Shown piece by piece: positions 19,261 to 27,668 of a DNA stretch of 64,000 bases. Positions within the stretch are counted from its first letter, which is position 1; the number at the start of each line of letters is the position of its first letter. This DNA is from Nocardia brasiliensis NBRC 14402 (GTDB taxonomy: Bacteria > Actinomycetota > Actinomycetes > Mycobacteriales > Mycobacteriaceae). The notes under the pieces were generated by a model, which was not told where the DNA came from, searched no databases, and saw nothing but the letters and a program-made list of their open reading frames with translations. Made by a program: the position numbers and the translations under genes. Location: NCBI RefSeq assembly GCF_000308475.2, contig NZ_BAFT02000081.1, positions 1 to 64,000 of the forward strand, read 5' to 3'.

Positions 19261-19800
19261 ATGACCACGAAATCTGTACTGGAACGCACCGCCACCAATC
19301 CCCAGCTGGACGGTATTACCGTCGACATCGGACTGCTGATCATCCGCGTCGTGTTCGGCGCGCTGATGGCGGTACACGGTGCGCAAAAATTGTTCGGCTG
19401 GTTCAAAGGTCCCGGCTGGAGTGCCAATGCCGAAGGCTTCGAACTCTCCGGCTACAACCCGGGCAAACTGTTCGGCACCCTCGCCGGGCTCACGGAATTC
19501 GTCGGCGGCCTGATGCTCGTCGCCGGCCTGCTGACACCACTGGCCGGCGCGATCATCCTGGGCACGATGATCAACGCGATCAACTCCCTGTGGAGCTTGG
19601 GGCTGTTCGGTAAGGACACCTACGAGATGCCGTTGCTGTTCGCCGCGGTCGGTGCGGCCATCGCCTTCACCGGGGCGGGCAGGTTCTCGCTGGACCACGG
19701 TCGTCCGTGGCAGCGGCAAGGATTCGTCTGGGGAGCAGGCGCAGTTGTCCTCGCCGTCGCCGCCGCGATACTTACCCTGATCCTGAAATGGGTGCTGTAA
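19261..19800 (+). CDS. DoxX-family membrane protein
   Basis: A 179-aa protein with four hydrophobic helices. GLLIIRVVFGALMAVHGAQK followed by LFGWF is the DoxX N-terminal signature, and the remaining helices (LTEFVGGLMLVAGLLTPLAG, AAIAFTGAGRFSLDH) fit. In mycobacteria a DoxX protein works with SodA and SseA in oxidative-stress defence; no such partners are adjacent here. GGGACGAGGA 6 bases before the ATG is a good ribosome site. Confidence 0.88.
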   Translation: MTTKSVLERTATNPQLDGITVDIGLLIIRVVFGALMAVHGAQKLFGWFKGPGWSANAEGFELSGYNPGKLFGTLAGLTEFVGGLMLVAGLLTPLAGAIILGTMINAINSLWSLGLFGKDTYEMPLLFAAVGAAIAFTGAGRFSLDHGRPWQRQGFVWGAGAVVLAVAAAILTLILKWVL

Positions 19801-19839
19801 GAAGAACATCACCGTTCGGGCCGAGACCCGGATGAGCAC

Positions 19840-19874
19840 GCGGGCCTCGCCTCCGAACCGGAGGAGAGGCCCGC
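19840..19874. terminator. Bidirectional terminator between convergent genes
   Basis: A 15-bp stem with one mismatch (19840-19854 and 19860-19874) and a 5-base loop lies between the DoxX stop and the stop of the convergent small secreted gene. No T-run is obvious. Confidence 0.7.
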
Positions 19875-19881
19875 GCCGCTG

Positions 19882-20115
19882 TCACCACATCCACAAATCC
19901 CATCTGACCTGCGGAGTCAGCGCGCAGGAGTACTTGATCCGACTGGGATCGCGCCCCATCTCATCCGCGGCGGCCGCCCAGCACTTCTTCTCGGTCGGAT
20001 ATGAACCCACGAACTTGGCACCCGGATGCAGCACATTCGGCGGTTGATTCGCATGGGCTGTACCACCGAGGCCGAGAACGATCGCGGCGGCGATCTGCCT
20101 GGTGACGACTGCCAT
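19882..20115 (-). CDS. Small secreted two-cysteine protein
   Basis: A 77-aa product beginning with a short signal peptide (MAVVTRQIAAAIVLGLGG, then a likely THAN cleavage region), leaving about 53 residues with two cysteines (KKCWAAA, KYSCAL) that could form a disulfide. The PTEKKCW...GRDPSRIKYSC pattern resembles small exported actinobacterial proteins of unknown function. No strong ribosome site is seen. Longer frame upstream overlaps the divergent RidA gene and is rejected. Confidence 0.6.
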   Translation of the reverse strand: MAVVTRQIAAAIVLGLGGTAHANQPPNVLHPGAKFVGSYPTEKKCWAAAADEMGRDPSRIKYSCALTPQVRWDLWMW

Positions 20116-20184
20116 GTCACAGTGCGGGATGGTGCTTCGTCGTCCTCTTGTTCTGCTGATGAGTCGAGATACGAGGAGACGATG

Positions 20185-20580
20185 ATGGCCATCGAGATCA
20201 GCAACCCCGCGGAACTGCACGACCCCACCGGGTTCGGTTACAGCCATGTGGCGCGGGTGAGGGGGGAGTTGGTGCTCATCGCGGGACAGTACGATTCCGA
20301 TGCGCAGGGGCACACCACCAGCGGTGACTTCGCCGTCCAAGTCGACAATGCCTTCGCCAATCTCGGAATCGCTTTGCGCTCAGCCGGTTTGGACTACGCG
20401 GACGTGGCGCAACTGCGCACCTTCATCGTCGACCACAACCTGGACAAGCTCGCGGTGCTGGGCAAGAAGATCGCCGAGATCTGGGGTGACCGCCCGCCGG
20501 TGCAGACCCTCGCGGGCGTCGCCGCCCTCGCCCTGCCCGACATGCAATTCGAAGTCGACGCCGTCGCCGTCCGCGGCTGA
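20185..20580 (+). CDS. RidA-family protein
   Basis: A 131-aa Rid/YjgF/YER057c/UK114 protein. Members hydrolyse reactive enamine/imine intermediates or have diverged to other small-molecule roles. The N-terminal SHVARVRGELVLIAGQ and C-terminal DRPPVQTLAGVAALALPDMQFEVDAVA fit; the canonical arginine of IPARxxV is not obvious (RPPVQTLAGV), so this may be a divergent subgroup. AGGAG sits 6 bases before the ATG at 20185; an ATG at 20182 is also in frame but closer than optimal. Confidence 0.82.
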   Translation: MAIEISNPAELHDPTGFGYSHVARVRGELVLIAGQYDSDAQGHTTSGDFAVQVDNAFANLGIALRSAGLDYADVAQLRTFIVDHNLDKLAVLGKKIAEIWGDRPPVQTLAGVAALALPDMQFEVDAVAVRG

Positions 20581-20586
20581 GATCGA

Positions 20587-20637
20587 GGGGGAACTGGTGG
20601 CGGGGCGCTCTCGGGCGTTGCCGCCACCAGTTCCCCC
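20587..20637 (+). terminator. Long perfect hairpin after RidA
   Basis: A perfect 17-bp stem (20587-20603 and 20621-20637) with a 17-base GC-rich loop begins 7 bases after the ridA-like stop. The flanking GATC sequences extend the symmetry. No T-run follows, but position and stability suggest a terminator. Confidence 0.7.
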
Positions 20638-20803
20638 TGATCGTCTGTCCAGGTCGTGGGGGTGGCCCTCGGCGCGCCGACCTGGCATTCTGCATCCTGA
20701 GTGGAACGGTCCAATTGGATAGATCTATTTTGGAACGGAACCAGGGGGAGATCTCATGCGTCTTATCCTGTGTCGGGAGTCCGGGGCCGTAGTCAGGAGA
20801 GAT

Positions 20804-21370
20804 ATGCGAACCGCCAGTGTGTCGAGGGTTGCCATCCGCACCGTGCTGGTCGGCGCAGCGGTAACTGCGCTGGTCACCGGCTGTTCGCCCACCAAGGACG
20901 GGACGCCGACGACGTCCGGGCCGAAGACTGTCAACGGGGAGAAGACGGTCGAGTGGAACCCTTGTACGCAGTTGTCGGACGAAGCTGTGCGGGTGGCCCG
21001 GATGGATCCGGCGACCAAAGATGTGACCACGGATGCTCCGACCGGCCCGGTTAGCGCTCGGGTCTGTCAGTGGGATGCGGTCGACGGACCATATTTCGTG
21101 TCTGTCTCGTCGACCATCTACTCCCAGGACGAAGCCCGGAAGAACGCAAATCTCACGGGCTTCCGTGATGTTCCGATCGGCCCTCGGTCAGGTCTGATCT
21201 ACCAGGACAAATCGGACGAGCGGAAGCTGCGCTGCTACGTGAGCCTTCCTGCTGTACAGGGCATGCTCGAGGTGACCGTCGGCTGGCGGTACGGCGAGCC
21301 GATGACGCGTGACCGTTGCGAACTTGCTGTCGAGCATGCAAAGGAACTCGAGCCTTACCTACCCAAGTAA
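20804..21370 (+). CDS. DUF3558-type lipoprotein
   Basis: A 188-aa exported lipoprotein: basic n-region (MRTASVSRVAIR), hydrophobic core and lipobox LVTGC (Cys27). The mature part has paired cysteines (NPCTQL, RVCQWD, LRCYVS, DRCELA) and the NPCTQLSDEAV and QWDA features of DUF3558 proteins, common and of unknown function in mycobacteria and nocardiae. AGGAGA lies 3 bases before the ATG; a frame extension to 20756 has no merit. First gene of the run that ends with espG, 91 bases before the next gene. Confidence 0.82.
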   Translation: MRTASVSRVAIRTVLVGAAVTALVTGCSPTKDGTPTTSGPKTVNGEKTVEWNPCTQLSDEAVRVARMDPATKDVTTDAPTGPVSARVCQWDAVDGPYFVSVSSTIYSQDEARKNANLTGFRDVPIGPRSGLIYQDKSDERKLRCYVSLPAVQGMLEVTVGWRYGEPMTRDRCELAVEHAKELEPYLPK

Positions 21371-21461
21371 GCGCAGCGCTTTCCAAAGAGTGTTGTGGCG
21401 CGATACCAAGATGCTTGACCGTGCGGTGACGTACAGCTTGTGACGGAATGGAGGAGGGGCG

Positions 21462-21860
21462 TTGGCAGACGAACAGCCTGATATGCAGGGAATGATGACG
21501 CAGTGGCAGTCGCTGTATAAGCAGGCTGACGGCGGTGAACTTCGCTTGGATGAAGAGGTCGGCGAGAAGCTTGCTGCGCATGCCGAGCAGATGCAGTCCA
21601 AACTCCAAAGCATGTTGAACAAAGCTGGCGAGCTGGAGCACCTCTCTGGTTTCGGTACGTTGTCGTCTGCAGTCGCACTCAAGAATAAGTTCTCTCTCAA
21701 GGCCAATAAGGGCAACGATTCGGCTGTGAAAAGGCTCGAACAGAGCATTGATGTCGTTACTTTGATGAGGGATACCTACAGGCTGGCCTGCGGCAAGTTG
21801 GCGGAAGTTGATAAGTCGGCTGCCGACAGGCTCGCCGGACTAGATGTCGGGAATTCGTAA
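21462..21860 (+). CDS. Small helical protein, candidate type VII substrate partner
   Basis: A 132-aa, almost entirely helical, charged protein with no signal peptide. It starts with TTG, supported by GAGGAGGGG just upstream. It lacks a clear WxG but has the size and helical pattern of WXG100/PE-like proteins; a Trp lies in MTQWQSLYKQ. Its TAA overlaps the ATG of the next gene (TAATG), so the two products are probably made in equal amounts, as expected for a heterodimer. Assignment rests on context with PPE-like and EspG genes. Base composition is clearly lower in GC than flanking genes. Confidence 0.7.
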   Translation: MADEQPDMQGMMTQWQSLYKQADGGELRLDEEVGEKLAAHAEQMQSKLQSMLNKAGELEHLSGFGTLSSAVALKNKFSLKANKGNDSAVKRLEQSIDVVTLMRDTYRLACGKLAEVDKSAADRLAGLDVGNS

Positions 21861-23206
21861 TGGTGTCGTACAACGATTTTCAGGTTGCGATCAACTCCCT
21901 GGCGATGGGAGTCGGACTCGTCACTGATTCGTCGGCGGATGCCGACAAGAACAAGACGGATGATCAGCAGCGGGCCGCCGACGCGAAAACCACATGGGAT
22001 CGAGACCGTGGCTTTGTCAACAACGAGTGGGCGGGACTGCTGTCGGAGTATGGAAGTGGCTCGTTCGATGGGCGGGCGATCACTGCGCAGGACCCGTTCG
22101 AAACTATGTCGCATCAGCAAATTTACGATGCGCTTGACGGTGTCAGGGAAAGCGAGATCAACACAACCGCCGATGGTTGGCGGGGCTTGTCTGATGCGGC
22201 GCGCACTGCCGTGGCGGACTTCAATACCGCTGTGAACAACGACATCACCCAGCACTGGGACGGCAAGTCGGGGAAAAGTGCGATCGACGCGACGCGGGAG
22301 TTCTCGACGTCGTTCTCTAAACTTGCTGCAGGGTTCCAAATGGTCGGACACGGTGTCGATCTGGTGCAGGGGCATTTGGGGCAAGCCAAGGCCAGCGTCG
22401 GCAAACCCGATAACTACACCGTCGGCGATCGGCTCATCGATGCGCTGCCGTTGCAGAACGTCATCAAGGGTCCTACCTATCGCGCCGAGGAGGCGGAGAA
22501 GCAGGCTCGGTTCGTGATGACGCAGTATTACCGGCCGGGTGTGAACGAGGTGGATGGGATCACGCCGATTCTGCCGGAGCCTACGACGACGATCGATAAG
22601 GGTAAGGCGGTGGATCCGGGGACCGGGCCGAGCAGCAATCCGTCGAGCAATCCGGGCAGTAATAATCCGTCGAACAACGGGTCGCCGGAGGAGAAGAAGA
22701 CTACGGAGGAGCCGTCTTCGCAGGATCCGACGACTCCGCAGTCGACGCAGCCGGCGAGCACGAACCCGGGCGAGGATCCGGACAAGTCGAAGCAGCCGAG
22801 TACGACTCCGGCGTCGACGACGCCGGCGAACACGTCCCCGACGGATCCGAACGCGCCGAAGACGCAGTCGCCGACGTCGAACGTTCCGTCCACGCATACG
22901 GGTACGCCGTCGGGTGTCCCGGGCTCGCCGGGCAGCCCGCGGGCCACGCCGGATCCGGGGAAGAGTGTGCCGGGCAAGGCGAATACGGGGACGCCGGCGG
23001 CGGCGGCGAACGCCGCGACGCGCGCCGCGTCGACGGGTCGGGCGGGCACGTCGGGGATGGGTGGCATGGGTGCGCCGGGGGCGCGCGGTAAGGGTGACGA
23101 GGACGACGAGCACAAGACGCCGGACTACCTGATCTACGACCGTGGTTCGGAGTTGCTGGGTACGCAGCCGCCCGCGCTACCGCCGGGTGGAGTCATCGGC
23201 GGATGA
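21860..23206 (+). CDS. PPE/WXG-like putative type VII secretion substrate with Pro/Thr-rich tail
   Basis: A 448-aa protein in two parts. Residues 1 to about 220 are helical, with a YxxxD-type pattern (IYDALDG, the general type VII signal) and a WxG-like turn (HWDGKSG). Residues about 235-395 are Pro/Ser/Thr/Asn/Gly-rich and disordered, typical of a wall-spanning region. The C-terminal 50 residues (DEDDEHKTPDYLIYDRG...) are more ordered. There is no Sec signal. Start and stop overlap both neighbours (TAATG upstream, ATGA downstream), so it is translationally coupled to the helical protein and to EspG. Confidence 0.75.
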   Translation: MVSYNDFQVAINSLAMGVGLVTDSSADADKNKTDDQQRAADAKTTWDRDRGFVNNEWAGLLSEYGSGSFDGRAITAQDPFETMSHQQIYDALDGVRESEINTTADGWRGLSDAARTAVADFNTAVNNDITQHWDGKSGKSAIDATREFSTSFSKLAAGFQMVGHGVDLVQGHLGQAKASVGKPDNYTVGDRLIDALPLQNVIKGPTYRAEEAEKQARFVMTQYYRPGVNEVDGITPILPEPTTTIDKGKAVDPGTGPSSNPSSNPGSNNPSNNGSPEEKKTTEEPSSQDPTTPQSTQPASTNPGEDPDKSKQPSTTPASTTPANTSPTDPNAPKTQSPTSNVPSTHTGTPSGVPGSPGSPRATPDPGKSVPGKANTGTPAAAANAATRAASTGRAGTSGMGGMGAPGARGKGDEDDEHKTPDYLIYDRGSELLGTQPPALPPGGVIGG

Positions 23207-23970
23207 GCGAATCTCGCTGGCGCATGGACGGTTTGATGTTCGAGGTGGCGCTGGAGGCGCTCGGGCGGGACCGGTTGCCGTATCCCTTGCGCTTCTCGGT
23301 CGAGGGGGTCGAGGCGTATGAGGACTATGTCCGGTTGCGGGCGCAGGCCAGAGAACGACTGTCGGGCATCGGGAGTCGTGAGCTGTACACCGCGTTGACG
23401 GTGTTGACGGAACCGCAGGTGCGGGTCGAGGTGCACGGCTTCTTCGGCCGGGACTTCAAGCAGGTGGTGCGCGTGCACGCGGGCATGACCGGTCGCGATG
23501 CGACGGTCGCGGTCCAGATGCCCGGCCCCACACAGGAATACGGCCGCGATATCGTGTTGACCCGGTGTCCGCCGCGGGCGCTGCCCGGGTTGATCACCGC
23601 GCAACTGCCGAACTGTGCGGCGGGGCGGTTTCCGCCGATCAGCGGGCGGCGCACGGATCTGAACCGGGTCGAGTACGCCCGGCATCCGACGCGGCTGTCG
23701 CATACCGAGCAGCTCAATCGCATTGTGCGCCGGCCGCGGTCCGGGCTCGGCGAGGTAGGGGTGTTCGCGGGCGGTGCGATCGACAGCAGGCCGACCACGG
23801 ACGGCCGCGGCTTCCACTGGATGGACTATCTGCCCGCGGACGGCCGCTACCTGCTGCACAACCACGGGCACGACGAGTTCACCCTCACCCCGGGCACGGC
23901 CGAGGAGATCCAGCGTCAGCTGCATGCGCTGCTCGACACCACCTATCGCGCGGTGGCGCACAGCGGGTAG
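23203..23970 (+). CDS. espG: ESX secretion-associated chaperone EspG
   Basis: A 255-aa cytosolic protein with the EspG layout: beta-strand-rich N-terminal half beginning WRMDGLMFEVALEALGRDRLPYP, central GRDATVAVQMPG and basic ...PTRLSHTEQL..., and a C-terminal strand-helix unit (MDYLPADGRYLLHNHG). EspG binds the tip of PPE proteins and delivers PE/PPE pairs to ESX secretion systems. The ATG overlaps the preceding stop by four bases (ATGA), tying it to the PPE-like gene. No ESX core genes (eccB-E, mycP) are in the window, so it must serve an apparatus encoded elsewhere. Confidence 0.85.
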   Translation: MSESRWRMDGLMFEVALEALGRDRLPYPLRFSVEGVEAYEDYVRLRAQARERLSGIGSRELYTALTVLTEPQVRVEVHGFFGRDFKQVVRVHAGMTGRDATVAVQMPGPTQEYGRDIVLTRCPPRALPGLITAQLPNCAAGRFPPISGRRTDLNRVEYARHPTRLSHTEQLNRIVRRPRSGLGEVGVFAGGAIDSRPTTDGRGFHWMDYLPADGRYLLHNHGHDEFTLTPGTAEEIQRQLHALLDTTYRAVAHSG

Positions 23971-24666
23971 CTACGGGTGCAGTACCAGTACGGTGCGGGC
24001 ACCGTGATGGAATTCGTAGTCGGTCGCGCGCAATTCGGTGCCGATACCTTTGTCGGCCAGTCCTTTTCGTAGCTGGGCGAGCAGGTCGTCCTGGTGGCTG
24101 CCGAGGTGATCGACCAGCGGGTACAGCCGGACTTCGCCCGCGCACACCCTGGCCAGTTCCAGCAGGGCGGTCAGGTGGAAATGCGCGTCCAATCGGTCGG
24201 CATAGGTGAAGAGCAGATGCGAGCTGAGGACCAGGTCGAAGCTGCGGTCGGGGAACGGGAGCGTGGGCAGCTCGGTGGCGATATAGCGGTCGGGGTGCGC
24301 GATCAGGTCGGCGCCGAATCGGCGGGCCGCGGCGTGCCGTAGCTCGCGATGCCGCTGCGGGCTGCCGTACCAGTCCCACCGATATCTTGCCGAATGTGCT
24401 GTAGCCCAATCGCTTCCGCGATCTGTTTCGGTGAGCGCGAAAGCGCGCAGGGCATCGGGTGCACGGGCGTAGATCGGATCTGCGGCGGTGACCTGGGCGC
24501 CGAGTGCACTCGCCTCGGCCGTGAAACTCGCTGCGCCGCCGGGGCAATCGAGAATTCGGCCGTGCAGATCGGCGTCGGTGAGGGTGAATATCGCCCGATA
24601 TTCAGTCAATGATCTTGCGCTGACCAAGAATTCGCCGAGGACATCACTGTCGGAAGGGTGCTTCAT
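23971..24666 (-). CDS. Class I SAM-dependent methyltransferase
   Basis: A 231-aa protein with a Rossmann SAM-binding motif I (ILDCPGGAASFTAEASALG, about 38-56), an acidic loop VTAADPIYA, motif with LPFPDRSFDLVLSSHLLFTY (about 135-155) and a late GEVRLYPLVDHLG strand. This pattern fits small-molecule methyltransferases; no substrate can be named. Stops back to back with espG (convergent, no gap). Confidence 0.8.
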   Translation of the reverse strand: MKHPSDSDVLGEFLVSARSLTEYRAIFTLTDADLHGRILDCPGGAASFTAEASALGAQVTAADPIYARAPDALRAFALTETDRGSDWATAHSARYRWDWYGSPQRHRELRHAAARRFGADLIAHPDRYIATELPTLPFPDRSFDLVLSSHLLFTYADRLDAHFHLTALLELARVCAGEVRLYPLVDHLGSHQDDLLAQLRKGLADKGIGTELRATDYEFHHGARTVLVLHP

Positions 24667-24840
24667 CTGGAAACGGTCTCATGTATCGACCGGACACGAC
24701 AGGGATTTGTGGTGTCCCCGCGCCGCGTGCAGGGCTTGGCGCGGGGACCGCCGATACATTCGGTGGGAATTGGGGTTCACCGAAGTACCACTGCCAATTT
24801 ACTTCTGTTCGGAAGTACGTGCGCGGGAATGTGCGCGGTA

Positions 24841-26886
24841 TCACACGGCGTTCGCGGTGAGCCGTTTCAACGCTTTGACTACGACCTCGGGGTCGGCAGT
24901 CTCCCAATACGGCGGCAGCGAGGCGCGCAGGTATCCGCCGTAGCGGGCGGTGGCCAGTCGCGAGTCCAGGATCGCGACCACGCCGCGGTCGTCGACACTG
25001 CGCAGCAATCGTCCGGTGCCCTGCGCGAGCAGCAGCGCCGCGTGATTGGCCGCGACCGTCATGAAGCCGTTGCCGCCGCGCGATTCCACCGCCCGCTGCC
25101 GGGCGGTGAGCAGGGGATCGTCGGGGCGGGGGAAGGGAATCCGGTCCAGGATCACCAGACTCAGCGACGGACCCGGCACATCGACGCCCTGCCACAGCGA
25201 CAGCGTGCCGAACAGTGACGTCTCCGGATCGTCGGCGAACTTGCGCACCAGCGCGCCGGTCGAATCGTCGCCCTGGCAAAGGACCGGTGTGTCCAGCCGC
25301 TCGCGCAACGCCTCGGTGGCCGCCTTGGCCGCGCGCATGGAGGAGAACAGGCCGAGGGTGCGCCCGCCCGCGGCCGTGATGAGCTTCTCGATCTCGTCCA
25401 GGTAGGCGGGCGCGAGTCCGTCGCGACCGGGGGCCGGAAGATGTTTGGCGACATACAGAATGCCCGATTTGGCGTGATCGAACGGCGAGCCGACGTCGAG
25501 CGAACTCCAGCGCACCTTCTCGGAGTCGGCGGGCGCGACGGCGCCGTTCGCCATGCCGGGATCGGCGCGGCCGGGCGTCTGCGCGGGCAGGCCCCAGGTG
25601 CTGGCCAGTCCGTCGAACGAGCCGCCGATCTGCAGCGTCGCCGAGGTCAGCACCACGGTGGCGGTGCCGAACAGCCTGCTGCGCAACAGCCCGCCCACCG
25701 AGAGCGGCGCCATCCGCAGCGAGCGCCGGGTGACCCCGCGCATCTCGTCGGCGGACAGCCAGATGACGTCGCGTCGGTTCGCCGGGTCGGGCTCGTCGAA
25801 CGCGGTGAGTGCGCGCACGGCACTGTCGTGCACCTCGTCGATGGCGGCCAGCGCCTGGGTGCGCGCGGCCGCGGACTCCGGGTCGCCCTGTTGGGTGGTG
25901 CCGCCCTGCGGCGCGAGCGCGGTGCGCGCGTTCCAGGCCGCGTCCCGGATGAGCGCGAGCACCGGGGCGACGCCGCTGGGCAGCTGTTCCCAGCGGGCCG
26001 CGGGCAGTTCTTCGAGCACCTCGTGCCAGGCTTCGGCGGCGCCTTCGAGGCGGTCGACCTCTTGTTCGTCGATGAGCTTGGCGCAGCGGCGCGCGGCCGC
26101 GCTGATCGCGGTGGAGGCCAGCTCCGCGGTGGCCACGCCGGTGACCCGGTCTACCAGCTCGTGCGCCTCGTCGATGACCACGACGTCGTGTTCGGGCAGC
26201 ACCTGGATGCCGCTGATCGCGTCGATGGCGAGCAGGGCGTGGTTGGTCACCACCACATCGGCCTGCGCCGACTCGGCCCTGGCGCGTTCGGCGAAGCAGT
26301 CCTGCCCGAACGGGCAGCGCGATTTGCCGAGGCATTCGCGCGAGGAGACGCTCACCTGCCGCCAGGCGCGGTCGGTGACGCCGGGCACCAGTTCGTCGCG
26401 GTCGCCGGTCTCGGTATCGGAGGCCCACTCGTTGAGCCGCTGCACCTCGCGCCCGAGCCGGGAGATCGCGAACGCGTCGAACAGCTCGGCCTCGGCGGGC
26501 TCGTCCGGGATCACGCTGTTGATCTTGTTCAAGCACAGATAGTTGTTGCGGCCCTTGAGGATCGCGAACTTCGCCGTGCGCCCGAGCGGCTTGCTCAGCG
26601 CCTCGGACAGCCGCGGCAGGTCCCGGTCGACGAGCTGGCGCTGCAGCGCGATCGTCGCGGTCGACACCACCACCGTGCGCCCGGTGCGCACCGCGTGGCG
26701 CAGGCTCGGCACCAGATAGGCCAGCGACTTGCCGGTGCCCGTGCCCGCCTGCACCGCGAGGTGCTCCTTGGTGTCGATGGCGTGGTCCACGGCGGTGGCC
26801 ATGGTCAGCTGTCCGACACGCTCTTTTCCGCCGAGCGCCTGTACAGCGGTGGCCAAAAGTTCGGGTACGGGCGGCAGTTCGGGCAC
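24841..26886 (-). CDS. dinG: DinG/XPD-type ATP-dependent DNA helicase
   Basis: A 681-aa superfamily 2 helicase matching the Rv1329c position. Walker A AGTGTGKS, an iron-sulfur cysteine set (ECLGKSRC..GQDC), TNHALL, the DEAH box (VVIDEAHEL), SATL and a C-terminal GTGRLLRS motif are all present. Such helicases unwind damaged or R-loop DNA 5' to 3'. GTG start, 6 bases after TAGGCT (minus strand 26898-26893), so probably leaderless. Confidence 0.94.
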   Translation of the reverse strand: MPELPPVPELLATAVQALGGKERVGQLTMATAVDHAIDTKEHLAVQAGTGTGKSLAYLVPSLRHAVRTGRTVVVSTATIALQRQLVDRDLPRLSEALSKPLGRTAKFAILKGRNNYLCLNKINSVIPDEPAEAELFDAFAISRLGREVQRLNEWASDTETGDRDELVPGVTDRAWRQVSVSSRECLGKSRCPFGQDCFAERARAESAQADVVVTNHALLAIDAISGIQVLPEHDVVVIDEAHELVDRVTGVATAELASTAISAAARRCAKLIDEQEVDRLEGAAEAWHEVLEELPAARWEQLPSGVAPVLALIRDAAWNARTALAPQGGTTQQGDPESAAARTQALAAIDEVHDSAVRALTAFDEPDPANRRDVIWLSADEMRGVTRRSLRMAPLSVGGLLRSRLFGTATVVLTSATLQIGGSFDGLASTWGLPAQTPGRADPGMANGAVAPADSEKVRWSSLDVGSPFDHAKSGILYVAKHLPAPGRDGLAPAYLDEIEKLITAAGGRTLGLFSSMRAAKAATEALRERLDTPVLCQGDDSTGALVRKFADDPETSLFGTLSLWQGVDVPGPSLSLVILDRIPFPRPDDPLLTARQRAVESRGGNGFMTVAANHAALLLAQGTGRLLRSVDDRGVVAILDSRLATARYGGYLRASLPPYWETADPEVVVKALKRLTANAV

Positions 26887-26942
26887 GCGAGCAGCCTACT
26901 GCGCGCCACCGACAGGGGGGTGCGGGCCTTACGCTGATCGCG

Positions 26943-27509
26943 TTACCCGCAGACGCTTCCTTCGAGGTCGACGCCCGCGGTGCGCATCCGATCCAGTGCG
27001 ACGTCGGTTGTGTCGCGCGCGACGCCCGCGGTCAGATCGAGCAGGACGCGGGTGTCGAAGCCCTCGATCCGGGCGTCCAGCGCGGTCGCACGCACGCAGT
27101 GGTCGGTGGCGATGCCGACCACGTCGACCGCCTCGATGCCGCGCCCGCGCAACCAGTCGGCCAGGCCGGTGCCGTCTTCGGCCGTGCCTTCGAAACCGGA
27201 GTAGGCGGCCGAATACGCGCCCTTGGAGAAGACCTCCTCGACCGATTTCGTGTCCAGGTTCGGATGGAAGTCGGCGCCGGGCGTTCCCGCGCGGCAGTGC
27301 GGCGGCCAGGAGTCGACGTAGTCGGGGTGCGCGGAGAAATGGTCACCGGGATCGATGTGGAAGTCGCGGGTGGCCACGACGGCGGCGTAGTCCGCGGACG
27401 TGAGGTGCTCGCTGATCCGGGACGCGATCGCCGCACCGCCGGTGACGGCGAGCGATCCGCCCTCGCAGAAATCGTTCTGCACATCGACGATGATCAAGGC
27501 TCGGGTCAC
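26943..27509 (-). CDS. pncA: Nicotinamidase / pyrazinamidase
   Basis: A 188-aa isochorismatase-fold amidase converting nicotinamide to nicotinate. Catalytic Asp9, Lys96 and Cys138 and metal ligands Asp49, His51, His57 and His71 are all present with the spacing of M. tuberculosis PncA. GGGAGGT lies 5 bases before the GTG start. It is downstream of pncB on the same strand with 159 bases between them; together they form NAD salvage (nicotinamide to nicotinate to its mononucleotide). Confidence 0.96.
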   Translation of the reverse strand: MTRALIIVDVQNDFCEGGSLAVTGGAAIASRISEHLTSADYAAVVATRDFHIDPGDHFSAHPDYVDSWPPHCRAGTPGADFHPNLDTKSVEEVFSKGAYSAAYSGFEGTAEDGTGLADWLRGRGIEAVDVVGIATDHCVRATALDARIEGFDTRVLLDLTAGVARDTTDVALDRMRTAGVDLEGSVCG

Positions 27510-27668
27510 GGTGACCTCCCGCGGTGTGAACAGTGTCCCTGTACTGCATTCTGCCGCTCGGTACGCCTCGGCGCTCTGCACGACGGGGATGATGCTGTTC
27601 CGCCGGTTCGCCAGAACACCCGTTCGGGTGCGATCGCTACGCGCACACCGAATCGAACGGTAGCCGGG

